The notes: a model not told the origin generated them from the letters alone. Counted from the first letter of the stretch, positions 54,138 through 62,072 are shown. The stretch is DNA of 62,595 nt from an uncultured Marvinbryantia sp. (GCA_937915375.1 CALDMO010000040.1:1-62595); one strand, 5' to 3'. Numbers and translations: made by a program.

Positions 54138-54185
54138 TTTTTACCTCCTGTTTTTCTACAGCGGATTACACTGTGTGGTGCAATC

Positions 54186-54250
54186 ATCCTAGTAAAACAG
54201 TTAATATAAGTGGAACTTCATTTAGTTGCTTCTATATTAACCCTTAGGAT
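54186..54250 (-). repeat. Long inverted repeat between rpsJ and rplC
   Basis: ATCCTA (54186-54191) pairs with TAGGAT (54245-54250), and GTTAATATA (54200-54208) with TATATTAAC (54233-54241). An adjacent hairpin GATTGCAC/GTGTAATC lies downstream at about 54164-54185. No U-run follows, so an RNA structure or processing site is more likely than a terminator. Confidence 0.55.
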
Positions 54251-54285
54251 AATTTACTTAATAATGAAAGTTTTTCAAAAACCAA

Positions 54286-54603
54286 TTATTTGGTTTTCAT
54301 TTTGATATCGATATATACGCCAGCCGGCATTTCCAGTCTGGACAAAGCATCAACCGTTTTCTGAGTCGGTGTGATGATATCGATCAGTCTTTTATGAGTT
54401 CTCTGTTCGAACTGCTCTCTGGAATCTTTGTATTTGTGTACTGCACGCAGAATCGTAACTACTTCCTTTTTTGTCGGAAGGGGTACCGGTCCGCTCACCT
54501 GTGATCCGTTTTTCTTTACAGTTTCGATGATTTTCTTTGCGGATGCATCTACCAGCTGGTGATCATACGCTTTTAATGTGATTCTCATTACTTGACTTGC
54601 CAT
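54286..54603 (-). CDS. rpsJ: 30S ribosomal protein S10
   Basis: 105 residues: MRITLKAYDHQLVDASAKKI, SGPVPLPTKKEVVTILRAVH, YKDSREQFEQRTHKRLIDI. Also part of transcription antitermination with NusB in other bacteria. AAGGAGG lies about 10 nt before ATG 54603. First gene of the S10 cluster. Confidence 0.95.
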   Translation of the reverse strand: MASQVMRITLKAYDHQLVDASAKKIIETVKKNGSQVSGPVPLPTKKEVVTILRAVHKYKDSREQFEQRTHKRLIDIITPTQKTVDALSRLEMPAGVYIDIKMKTK

Positions 54604-54838
54604 AAAAAAAGTCGCCTCCTTTTCGCACTCTTATTAGCAGTACGACAAGCGGTGACTGTACACTCTCCCGTGTGTGTCCTCAAACACTCACACGTTGTTT
54701 CCGGGCATAGCCGGACAGTTTTTATCTTGTACAGTGACTTGTCGCCAGTTTCATAACTTGACATTCGCTCCACGGAAAACCTGCGGTTTTTATCCGCAGC
54801 AACCTCACGCTTCTACGCTATCAAGGTCACAACATTTG
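54604..54838 (-). promoter_or_regulatory. S10 operon leader RNA
   Basis: The leader folds into a large domain. CTTGTCG (54738-54744) and its partner CGACAAG (54643-54649) close it, with ACTGTACA/TGTACAGT just inside. Nested TCCGG/CCGGA and CGTGTG/CACACG arms follow, and a separate CTGCGG/CCGCAG hairpin lies nearer the 5' end. Such leaders are often targets of L4 autoregulation in Firmicutes; a match to a known leader family was not tested. Confidence 0.6.
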
Positions 54839-54839
54839 T

Positions 54840-54868
54840 ATTATATATGATAAACTCCAGATATGCAA
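54840..54868 (-). promoter_or_regulatory. S10 operon promoter
   Basis: TTGCAT (54863-54868) and TATAAT (54840-54845), 17-nt spacer. Confidence 0.7.
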
Positions 54869-54955
54869 GATATTTTTAAAAAAAATTGTACTTTATTCTG
54901 TACATGATAAAACTAAGCCGCAAAAGGAAACTATGCCAGACTTAACAACATCCAC

Positions 54956-54984
54956 TTGCACATTCTCGCATTATCACCTATAAT
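54956..54984 (+). promoter_or_regulatory. Promoter of the RlmI-like methyltransferase gene
   Basis: TTGCAC and TATAAT with a 17-nt spacer on the plus strand. The roughly 140-nt leader contains an imperfect hairpin (AGTTCCTTCTTATT with AATTAGGAAGAAACT, about 55043-55076). Nothing else is recognisable in 54869-55130. Confidence 0.6.
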
Positions 54985-55130
54985 CTAACATACAGTAATA
55001 ATTATTATAGCAGATTCTTTCTCATCTGAAAAGTTCATTTTAAGTTCCTTCTTATTTATAATTAGGAAGAAACTCTTCACAATGAACAGGATCTGCTTTT
55101 GCAAAATATCATATATAGGAGAGTATTTAC

Positions 55131-55988
55131 ATGTGGATTGCCGAAAATTGGAAAGACTATGAAGTCATCGATACCTCAAAAGGAGAAAAATTAGAGCGCT
55201 GGGGCGATTACCTTTTGGTACGTCCGGATCCTCAGGTGATCTGGAATACGCCAAAACAGCAGCGCGACTGGAAACGTCCGAACGCACATTACCACCGCAG
55301 CAAAAAAGGCGGCGGCGAATGGGAATTTTTCAATCTTCCCGAACAGTGGACCATCAGTTATAAAAGCCTGACCTTCAATCTGAAACCATTCAGTTTCAAA
55401 CACACCGGCCTTTTTCCAGAACAGGCAGCAAACTGGGACTGGTTTTCTGAAAAAATCAGACAGGCCGGACGACCGATCAAAGTATTGAATCTATTTGCCT
55501 ATACGGGCGGCGCCACACTGGCGGCCGCTGCAGCCGGAGCGTCCGTTACACATGTGGATGCTTCTAAAGGCATGGTAAATTGGGCAAAAGAAAACGCCCG
55601 TTCCTCCCATTTGGAAGACGCTCCGATCCGCTGGATCGTTGACGACTGCGTAAAATTTGTAGAACGTGAAATCCGCCGTGGCAATCATTATGACGCTATC
55701 ATCATGGATCCACCTTCCTACGGTCGCGGTCCCAAAGGAGAAATCTGGAAAATTGAGGATGCGATCTATCCGCTGGTGCAGCTTTGCGTCAAACTCCTCA
55801 GTGACAAACCTCTTTTCTTCCTGATTAATTCTTATACCACAGGCTTAGCTCCCTCTGTATTGTCCTATATGTTGGCTACTGAATTAAAATCTTTCAACGG
55901 CCATGTACAGTCAGAGGAAGTCGGACTTCCGGTTTCTTCTAATGGACTGGTACTGCCTTGCGGCGCTTCGGGCAGATGGGAAGCATAG
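55131..55988 (+). CDS. Class I SAM-dependent methyltransferase, RlmI/RlmK-like
   Basis: 285 residues. SAM site NLFAYTGGATLAAAAAGAS with THVDASKGMV, and catalytic-loop IIMDPPSYGRGPKGEIWK, as in 23S rRNA m5C/m7G methyltransferases of the COG1092 type. The N-terminal PUA domain of RlmI is absent; a shorter beta-rich region replaces it. It lies alone on the plus strand between two ribosomal blocks, with its own promoter and terminator. The target base is unknown; ribosomal RNA is a reasonable guess from the family. The ATATAGGAGAG site precedes ATG. Confidence 0.85.
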   Translation: MWIAENWKDYEVIDTSKGEKLERWGDYLLVRPDPQVIWNTPKQQRDWKRPNAHYHRSKKGGGEWEFFNLPEQWTISYKSLTFNLKPFSFKHTGLFPEQAANWDWFSEKIRQAGRPIKVLNLFAYTGGATLAAAAAGASVTHVDASKGMVNWAKENARSSHLEDAPIRWIVDDCVKFVEREIRRGNHYDAIIMDPPSYGRGPKGEIWKIEDAIYPLVQLCVKLLSDKPLFFLINSYTTGLAPSVLSYMLATELKSFNGHVQSEEVGLPVSSNGLVLPCGASGRWEA

Positions 55989-56002
55989 TCTCCTTAAAAA
56001 GA

Positions 56003-56051
56003 AAGAAAAACAGATACAGAAGCACCATGCCTCTGGATCTGTTTTTCTTTT
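56003..56051 (+). terminator. Terminator of the methyltransferase gene
   Basis: GAAAAACAGAT (56005-56015) pairs with ATCTGTTTTTC (56037-56047), with an inner CAGAAGC/GCCTCTG arm. Confidence 0.75.
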
Positions 56052-56070
56052 CTGTGTAAACAAATTCCAA

Positions 56071-56100
56071 AAAAATCCCACAGATTCTGTGGGATTTTTT
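56071..56100. terminator. Bidirectional terminator after rplQ
   Basis: AAAAATCCCACAG and CTGTGGGATTTTT form a perfect 13-bp stem with a 3-nt loop; it closes the minus-strand rplQ transcript. Confidence 0.88.
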
Positions 56101-56123
56101 ATTCAAGAAGTATTTTTTCTTTC

Positions 56124-56660
56124 TTATACTAACTCAAGCAGCACTTCCATTGCTGCATCACCTTTACGAAGACCAATCTTAACGATTCTTGTGTAACCAC
56201 CGTTACGATCAGCATACTTCGGAGCATACTCTGTGAACAGTTTTTCCACCAGATCTACTTCCTTAGTATTTTTCTTCTTTCCAGCAGCTTCTGCCGGAAC
56301 TTCTTTTACCGGGTAAAGAACTTTCAGCATCTGTCTTCTTGCATGAAGTCTGCTCGGAGCATCTTTTTTAATCTCTTTCTGAACTTCATCGTAAACAGTT
56401 ACTTTCTTTCCGTCTACTACTTCTTTTACTCTCTTTCCGTCTTTGTCTTTACGAGCAACTTTCGCTGTAACAGTAACGGTTTCAAAGTTGTCTTTTTCTC
56501 TTACTGCCAGAGCGATCAGCTTTTCAGCTTCCTTGCGGATTTCTTTTGCTTTTGCCTCTGTAGTAACAATTTTTCCATGCTGCAGAAGTGCAGTTACCTG
56601 ATTTCTGATCAGCGCTTTTCTCTGTGCAGTTGTTCTGCTAAGTTTTCTATAACCAGCCAT
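56124..56660 (-). CDS. rplQ: 50S ribosomal protein L17 (extended form)
   Basis: 178 residues, longer than the usual 115-130. Core RKLSRTTAQRKALIRNQVTA, an insertion of about 60 residues rich in Lys/Asp (RKDKDGKRVKEVVDGKK), then the conserved RNGGYTRIVKIGLRKGDAA. ATG 56660 is the family start; five extra upstream codons are not conserved. It is last in the alpha operon. Confidence 0.94.
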   Translation of the reverse strand: MAGYRKLSRTTAQRKALIRNQVTALLQHGKIVTTEAKAKEIRKEAEKLIALAVREKDNFETVTVTAKVARKDKDGKRVKEVVDGKKVTVYDEVQKEIKKDAPSRLHARRQMLKVLYPVKEVPAEAAGKKKNTKEVDLVEKLFTEYAPKYADRNGGYTRIVKIGLRKGDAAMEVLLELV

Positions 56661-56743
56661 TTTCGTTTCCTCCATGATGGAGCACGCGGGAATGCTCTTC
56701 GGGCTTACTTTCCGCGCATGCTATTCTATTATTATATACTTTA

Positions 56744-57703
56744 TTATTCTTCGCTCGGATTGAGCTGAAGACCAAGCTCTTTTAATTTTGCCAGAACTTC
56801 TTCCAAAGACTTGCGTCCCAGGTTACGAACCTTCATCATATCTTCCGATGTTCTGTTGCACAATTCTTCTACTGTGTTAATGCCTGCTCTCTTAAGACAG
56901 TTATAAGAACGTACGGATAATTCCAGTTCGTCAATATTCATTTCCAGAACTTTTTCCTTTTCATTGTCCTCTTTCTCAATCATGATTTCCGCTGATTTTG
57001 CGCTTTCGGACAAATCAATAAACAGACTAAGATGCTCACTCAGTACCTTTGCCGCAAGACTGACTGCCTCATCCGGAGCCAGAGTACCGTTTGTGTAAAC
57101 ATCCAGTGTCAGTTTGTCAAAGTCTGTAGCCTGTGCAACACGTGTATTTTCTACTGTCATGTTAACACGTTCTACCGGTGTGTAGATGGAATCCACCGCA
57201 ATTACGCCGATCGGCATATCCGGGCTTTTTCCTTCATCCGCACTGATATAACCTCTGCCTTTTGTAATTGTAATCTCCATGTACAGCTTGCTGTCAGCAC
57301 CACCGCTTAATGTAGCAATCACCTGATCTTTATTCAGGATCTCAATATCCTGATCCGCCTGAATATCAGCTCCGGTTACAACGCCTTCTCCCTCGAATTC
57401 GATGTATGCCACTTTCGGTTCATTTGTCTCACTAGTGTTTTTGATTGCCAGTGATTTCAGGTTCATGATAATCTCGCTGACATCCTCTTTTACACTGGGG
57501 ATGGAGCTGAATTCGTGAAGAACGCCTTCAATCTTTACCTGACTTACCGCTGCGCCCGGCAGAGAGGAGAGCATGATTCTGCGAAGGGAATTCCCCAGCG
57601 TTGTACCATAACCTCTTTCCAGCGGCTCCACAACAAATCTTCCATATTTACGATCTTCTGAAATTTCAGCAATTTCAATTCTCGGTTTGTTAAAATCGAA
57701 CAC
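56744..57703 (-). CDS. rpoA: RNA polymerase alpha subunit
   Basis: 319 residues. N-terminal dimerisation domain with GYGTTLGNSLRRIMLSSLPG; C-terminal domain with SYNCLKRAGINTVEEL and RNLGRKSLEEV. Follows rpsD after a 224-nt spacer that contains hairpins. Confidence 0.96.
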   Translation of the reverse strand: MFDFNKPRIEIAEISEDRKYGRFVVEPLERGYGTTLGNSLRRIMLSSLPGAAVSQVKIEGVLHEFSSIPSVKEDVSEIIMNLKSLAIKNTSETNEPKVAYIEFEGEGVVTGADIQADQDIEILNKDQVIATLSGGADSKLYMEITITKGRGYISADEGKSPDMPIGVIAVDSIYTPVERVNMTVENTRVAQATDFDKLTLDVYTNGTLAPDEAVSLAAKVLSEHLSLFIDLSESAKSAEIMIEKEDNEKEKVLEMNIDELELSVRSYNCLKRAGINTVEELCNRTSEDMMKVRNLGRKSLEEVLAKLKELGLQLNPSEE

Positions 57704-57927
57704 TACTAAGGTCCCTCCTTCTGGGTTTTATTGTTGAGGGTTCTATAAGCTGCGCAATAGGCTTTCACCCTGCACAGCTTTCTTCACCGTGCTGCGCCCC
57801 TCGCTGACGCTCTGCGTCCGCTCGTGCGCGGGCTTTCGCCCTATATATCCTCAGAAACATCCAGACGACTATGCAAGCATATCGTCTGTACATTTCTTCG
57901 TCTATGCACAGCTCAATGCTTTCACGC
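57704..57927 (-). other. Structured rpsD-rpoA spacer
   Basis: No gene. Three hairpins are visible: CAGACGA/TCGTCTG (57862-57888), GGGC-TTTC-GCCC (57830-57841, a GAAA tetraloop on the RNA strand) and GACGC/GCGTC (57806-57818). The spacer is GC-rich and much longer than in most bacteria. Confidence 0.45.
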
Positions 57928-58521
57928 CTATTTAGAATACAGCTCGACGATAAGCATCTCGTCAACCGGAACGTCGATCGCTTCTCTGGTCGGCAGTTCC
58001 TTAACGGTTGCTTTCAGGTTTTCCTGATCTGCTTCCAGCCAATCCGGAACCAGTCTTCCGCCTGTTACTTCCAGAATATCTTTATATCTCTGAGCGCCTT
58101 TGCATTTTTCTTTGATCTCGATGGTATCACCAGCTTTGATCAGGTAAGACGGAATATTTACCTGTTTTCCGTTTACCAGAACATGCTTATGGTCAACGAT
58201 CTGTCTTGCTTCTTTACGTGTTCTCGCGAAACCAAGACGGAAAACAACATTGTCCAGTCTGCTCTCCAGCATGATCATCAGGTTCTGACCTGTCATGCCC
58301 GGCATTCTCTCTGCTTTTTTGTAATAATTACGGAACGGTTTTTCCAGCACGCCGTAAATAAATTTTGCTTTCTGTTTTTCTCTCAGCTGCAGACCGTACT
58401 CACTCATCTTACGGTTTGCTCTTTTTAATTCTCTGTTGGATTTTTTATCGATACCTAAATATACCGGGTCCAGACCAAGTGAACGGCATCTTTTCAGGAC
58501 CGGAGTTCTATCTACTGCCAT
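57928..58521 (-). CDS. rpsD: 30S ribosomal protein S4
   Basis: 197 residues, zinc-free form. RNYYKKAERMPGMTGQNLMI, the S4 RNA-binding domain LDNVVFRLGFARTRKEARQI, VNGKQVNIPSYLIKAGD. S4 often autoregulates the alpha operon. Confidence 0.95.
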   Translation of the reverse strand: MAVDRTPVLKRCRSLGLDPVYLGIDKKSNRELKRANRKMSEYGLQLREKQKAKFIYGVLEKPFRNYYKKAERMPGMTGQNLMIMLESRLDNVVFRLGFARTRKEARQIVDHKHVLVNGKQVNIPSYLIKAGDTIEIKEKCKGAQRYKDILEVTGGRLVPDWLEADQENLKATVKELPTREAIDVPVDEMLIVELYSK

Positions 58522-58539
58522 CTTAACTTACCTCCTAAA

Positions 58540-58935
58540 TTAGACTCTTCTGCGTTTCGGCGGGCGGCAACCGTTATGCGGTACCGGAGTAACATCTGTG
58601 ATGCTTGTTACATCAATTCCACATGCACTGAGTGCACGGATCGCTGCTTCTCTTCCTGAGCCCGGGCCTTTTACAAAAACGTCTACTGTTTTCAAACCGT
58701 GCGGCAGTGCTGCTTTTGCTGCAGTTTCTGCTGCCATCTGAGCTGCATAGGGAGTAGATTTCCTTGAACCTTTAAATCCCAGACCACCAGCACTTGCCCA
58801 GGATAATGCATTTCCTGCTGCATCAGTCAGTGTAACGATTGTATTGTTAAAAGATGACTGAATATGTGCCTGTCCGCGTTCAACGTTTTTCTTAACGCGC
58901 TTTTTTGTCACTTTTTTTGTAACTTTTTTAGCCAT
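58540..58935 (-). CDS. rpsK: 30S ribosomal protein S11
   Basis: 131 residues: KNVERGQAHIQSSFNNTIVT, GALSWASAGGLGFKGSRK-like segment, VTSITDVTPVPHNGCRPPKR. Follows rpsM. Confidence 0.95.
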   Translation of the reverse strand: MAKKVTKKVTKKRVKKNVERGQAHIQSSFNNTIVTLTDAAGNALSWASAGGLGFKGSRKSTPYAAQMAAETAAKAALPHGLKTVDVFVKGPGSGREAAIRALSACGIDVTSITDVTPVPHNGCRPPKRRRV

Positions 58936-58967
58936 GATAAACTAACCTACTTTCTTCCTATTCTTAA

Positions 58968-59336
58968 TTATTTCTTCTTATTAGCTACTGTTTTTCTCGG
59001 ACCTTTACGTGTTCTTGCGTTGGTCTTTGTTTTCTGACCACGAACCGGAAGTCCTTTACGGTGACGGATACCTCTGTAGCATCCAATTTCCTGAAGTCTC
59101 TTGATATTCAGAGCGATTTCTCTTCTAAGATCACCCTCTACAGTGTAATTCTCATCCATTACGTCACGGATTTTGGAAACTTCTTCATCGGTAAGATCTC
59201 TGACACGAGTATCAGGATTTACACCGGCAGCTTCCAGAATTTTGCCTGCGCTTACTCTACCAATACCGTAGATGTAAGTCAGACCGATTTCAATTCTTTT
59301 CTCTCTTGGTAAGTCTACACCAGCAATACGAGCCAT
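58968..59336 (-). CDS. rpsM: 30S ribosomal protein S13
   Basis: 122 residues: MARIAGVDLPREKRIEIGLT, IYGIGRVSAGKILEAAGVN, RGIRHRKGLPVRGQKTKTNA, basic tail RTRKGPRKTVANKKK. A 325-nt spacer separates it from rpmJ. Confidence 0.95.
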   Translation of the reverse strand: MARIAGVDLPREKRIEIGLTYIYGIGRVSAGKILEAAGVNPDTRVRDLTDEEVSKIRDVMDENYTVEGDLRREIALNIKRLQEIGCYRGIRHRKGLPVRGQKTKTNARTRKGPRKTVANKKK

Positions 59337-59661
59337 GTAATTTTTCCTCCATTTTCTCTAAGCTCCCGTCATCACGCAGCCCGCCCATAGCCAGACGTCT
59401 GAAATGTTGTGCGTAGCCCGGTGCTTTGCTATATTGTCTTTAATTGGGGTTCTGGAAATATTTTCCATTACCCAGCCGCGAAAAATAACTGCCACATAAA
59501 ACACTGTGGCAATCCAACGACCTTTCCGCACATCTGACGGTACCAGATATACGGTATTAGAAGCAATATATGGTGAAATCCGTTCACTAAATATTGTCAA
59601 TCAGCACTCGCACAGTCGTGCTGTGCTGCAGCCGCAATCGTTGAATTCACAAACCGGCAGA
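59337..59661 (-). other. Structured 325-nt rpmJ-rpsM spacer
   Basis: No convincing gene. Hairpins include CAGCAC/GTGCTG with an inner GCAC/GTGC arm (59602-59628), GCCACA/TGTGGC (59491-59510) and the palindrome CAGACGTCTG (59392-59401). An 80-codon frame at 59358-59600 lacks a good start signal. These genes are normally adjacent. Confidence 0.5.
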
Positions 59662-59775
59662 TTAACCCTGTCTCTGTTTGTGTTTCGGGTTTTCACAGAT
59701 TACTCTGATGCTTCCCTTTCTTTTAATAATCTTGCATTTTTCGCAGATAGGTTTTACTGATGATCTAACCTTCAT
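59662..59775 (-). CDS. rpmJ: 50S ribosomal protein L36
   Basis: 37 residues with the zinc ribbon CEKC and CENPKH: MKVRSSVKPICEKCKIIKRK then KGSIRVICENPKHKQRQG. ATG 59775 has AAAGGAGG upstream. C+ type. It begins the displaced alpha operon; a GCCC/GGGC hairpin lies just before its ribosome site (59802-59816). Confidence 0.95.
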   Translation of the reverse strand: MKVRSSVKPICEKCKIIKRKGSIRVICENPKHKQRQG

Positions 59776-59831
59776 GTTAAATCCTCCTTTCCTATTTACT
59801 CGCCCTTTATTTGGGCATAAAAACCCCTTTT

Positions 59832-59879
59832 TCAAAAAGGTACGCTAATGAGTATATCATCAGCGTACCTTAAAAGCAA
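59832..59879 (-). promoter_or_regulatory. Terminator-like palindrome containing the alpha-operon promoter
   Basis: TTGCTT (59874-59879) and TATACT (59851-59856), 17-nt spacer. The -10 lies in the loop of a palindrome AAGGTACGCT-ATGA / TCAT-AGCGTACCTT (59837-59871) followed by five U. Read-through RNA from GH20 can form the terminator. RNA started at the promoter lacks the first arm. Confidence 0.65.
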
Positions 59880-59920
59880 GTATAAATTTCAATAAATTTC
59901 AATTTTTTTACTGCATTTTT

Positions 59921-61795
59921 TTATTGCATTTCTCTCAGAAGATCCGCATACCAGTCAATTACATCCTGCACTCTCTGCAATTCCGCCTCGCGGCTGTCTC
60001 TGCGCCACAGCTTCTTATAATAATAGAACCAGGTTTCCAGTTCATTCGCCAACGCGTTCGCCGTTTTGCGTTCCTCCCCGGAAAGTCGGCTTCCAAGATG
60101 CGCAGCCAGAAACGCCCCGATACTATTGAACATGCAGATTGCCTCAATCGCCGTACTGTAATCCGCAAGTCGTTCCCGGCAGGCGCTGTCTGTAAACGCC
60201 ATTTCCCCAGCAAGAGCTTCCCGGAGTTCTTGCAGCTTTTTATTATCCCGCTCCGCCGCTTCCGGCTCAAACAGTTTTTCCCGCGCATATTTTACAAACA
60301 CTTCTCTCTGATGTGCCTGGTCCGTATATTTTTCTTTAAAATATACCGCCGACCACCAGTTAAAGTCCTCATACTGGTGGATACACGCGATCAGATCCAT
60401 CACTCTGCCGGAATGATTGCGGTATTCCAAAACAGAAATCTCCCGGCAGATTTTCTCAAACGACGGAATATCGGTGTTCCAGGAAAATGCCGCGCCGAAG
60501 ATCATCGCTGGAATGGAAAAGTCCGGCTGATTGATATGACCGAAATCTCCCCAGTCGGTATTCAAAAAGCCCGGCGCATTATATTTTACCGCATAGCCCG
60601 CCATGCGGCGGATGTTCTCATATCCGTTAAAGAGCGGATTGATCCAGTTATTCCAGCCCTGCGCGCCGCTGCACAAATACTGAGTAGCTCCGGCTTCATC
60701 CAGCTTTCTGGTTTCCTCCTCACGCTGATCCGGCGCATATCCCCAGTTCAAACAGATGGTTTCCTTCGGCAACTTTTTGATCTCCTCCGGGAATCCGCAG
60801 ATAATATCTCCCCAGAACATCGGTACTCTGCCCTTTTCGATCACAAATTCACAGAGTTCTTTCACAAAATCCATATACATACCGGTAACGCCCTCGCGTT
60901 CGGCACGCGCCAAATTTTTCCCCTTTCCGAGATCAAACGTTTCATCAGCGCAGATATTAAATTTCTTGGAAGAAAACAACTCCATATACTCAGAAAGCAT
61001 ATTCTTTACCAGCTGCATGCCCTGCGGATTCTCAACGTCCAGCGTATGATGAAGCATACGGTCAATAAAGGAAAATTCGGTCGCACGGGTATTTTCCATC
61101 TCACTTAAATGCGCAAACTGCTGTGTGCGCAGCAAATGATACAGATGGCCAAAACATGATACCGACGGAACCAGTTCAATGCCAAGTTTCCGGCAGTATT
61201 CATCCAGTTCCAGAATCTCTTCTGCCGTCAGCGGCGTACTGTCACGCCAAACCTCACTCATGCCCTCAAACAGAAAGCTGTGTTCTACATAAAGCTGCAG
61301 CTGATTCAGTTTATAAAATGCCATTCTCGAAGCCAGTTTTTTCAAATAATCCAGCGTCGGGATACGCCCTCTCGTCACATCATGGTAAAAGCCGCGTTCC
61401 GGAATCTTCGGATAATCTTCGATTTCCAGACACGGAAGCGCCGCACCGCTCTGACGCAGAAGCTGACGCAGCGTCTGCACGCCGTAAAGAAGACCGCGCT
61501 GATCTCCGCCGGCAACCCTGATTCCTTCTTTTGAAACCGTTAGCTGATACTGCTGCTCTTTGCCATTCTGATTTAATTCCAAAAATACGTCCTGCGCCCG
61601 GCACGTCCGCGTCTTTGTAATCTCCGCCTCAAATCCGGTACACGCCTTGATTTCTTCTTTCAGCAAACGCGCTGTTTCCATTTGCGCACCTGCGCCGAGA
61701 ACAATACAGCTGTCATAGGACAGATGTGTTTTTCCTTCCTGTATTTCCATTTTCTGCGGATACGGCAGCAAAATCGGTTTCTGTTTCATTTCCAT
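59921..61795 (-). CDS. GH20 beta-N-acetylhexosaminidase-like protein
   Basis: Probably removes terminal GlcNAc or GalNAc from imported glycans. 624 residues, no signal peptide, so cytosolic. The N-terminal GH20b domain spans about 5-125. The catalytic barrel spans about 130-480 with RGFYHDVTRGRIPTLDYLKK, a VPSVSCFGHL strand, the catalytic Asp284-Glu285 pair in CADET (GGDE in most members), and FWGDI, WGYAP and NTDWGDFGH as substrate-site segments. A helical C-terminal domain follows. GGAGG lies 9 nt before ATG. It has its own promoter. Confidence 0.85.
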   Translation of the reverse strand: MEMKQKPILLPYPQKMEIQEGKTHLSYDSCIVLGAGAQMETARLLKEEIKACTGFEAEITKTRTCRAQDVFLELNQNGKEQQYQLTVSKEGIRVAGGDQRGLLYGVQTLRQLLRQSGAALPCLEIEDYPKIPERGFYHDVTRGRIPTLDYLKKLASRMAFYKLNQLQLYVEHSFLFEGMSEVWRDSTPLTAEEILELDEYCRKLGIELVPSVSCFGHLYHLLRTQQFAHLSEMENTRATEFSFIDRMLHHTLDVENPQGMQLVKNMLSEYMELFSSKKFNICADETFDLGKGKNLARAEREGVTGMYMDFVKELCEFVIEKGRVPMFWGDIICGFPEEIKKLPKETICLNWGYAPDQREEETRKLDEAGATQYLCSGAQGWNNWINPLFNGYENIRRMAGYAVKYNAPGFLNTDWGDFGHINQPDFSIPAMIFGAAFSWNTDIPSFEKICREISVLEYRNHSGRVMDLIACIHQYEDFNWWSAVYFKEKYTDQAHQREVFVKYAREKLFEPEAAERDNKKLQELREALAGEMAFTDSACRERLADYSTAIEAICMFNSIGAFLAAHLGSRLSGEERKTANALANELETWFYYYKKLWRRDSREAELQRVQDVIDWYADLLREMQ

Positions 61796-61918
61796 AGTCG
61801 AATCCTCCGTTTATATTGTAAATTTTCAACTTTAACTCCCATTCATACAGCTTTATCGTTATTCGTTTTTCTATCTTTCCACCACTTTTCATAGGGTATA
61901 AGATATATGCCTGTATTT

Positions 61919-61947
61919 ATTATAAAACTGATCCATTACAGTGTAAA
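61919..61947 (-). promoter_or_regulatory. GH20 promoter
   Basis: TTTACA (61942-61947) and TATAAT (61919-61924), 17-nt spacer. The rest of 61796-62072 is AT-rich and has a weak plus-strand TATACT at about 62030-62035 that may serve the TfoX-domain gene. Confidence 0.65.
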
Positions 61948-62072
61948 GCCTTATTCCATTGTCAAATTATCAAGTTATCACAATTACTATCAGTCATACA
62001 ACAGTATAGCAATCCTTACTCCCTTGTGATATACTTTTCCTACAGTAACAAGCATAAATCTGAGGTAAAAAT

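Noticed and set aside
54588..54773. 61-codon frame in the S10 leader
   Set aside because: Overlaps the structured leader and the rpsJ ribosome site; no conserved peptide is evident.
59358..59600. 80-codon minus frame in the rpmJ-rpsM spacer
   Set aside because: No proper ribosome site or family resemblance; it runs across several hairpins, so RNA structure is the better explanation.
59924..61108. 394-codon plus-strand frame opposite GH20
   Set aside because: Shadow of the GH20 gene: no ribosome site, no protein family resemblance, and it runs antisense to conserved catalytic motifs.
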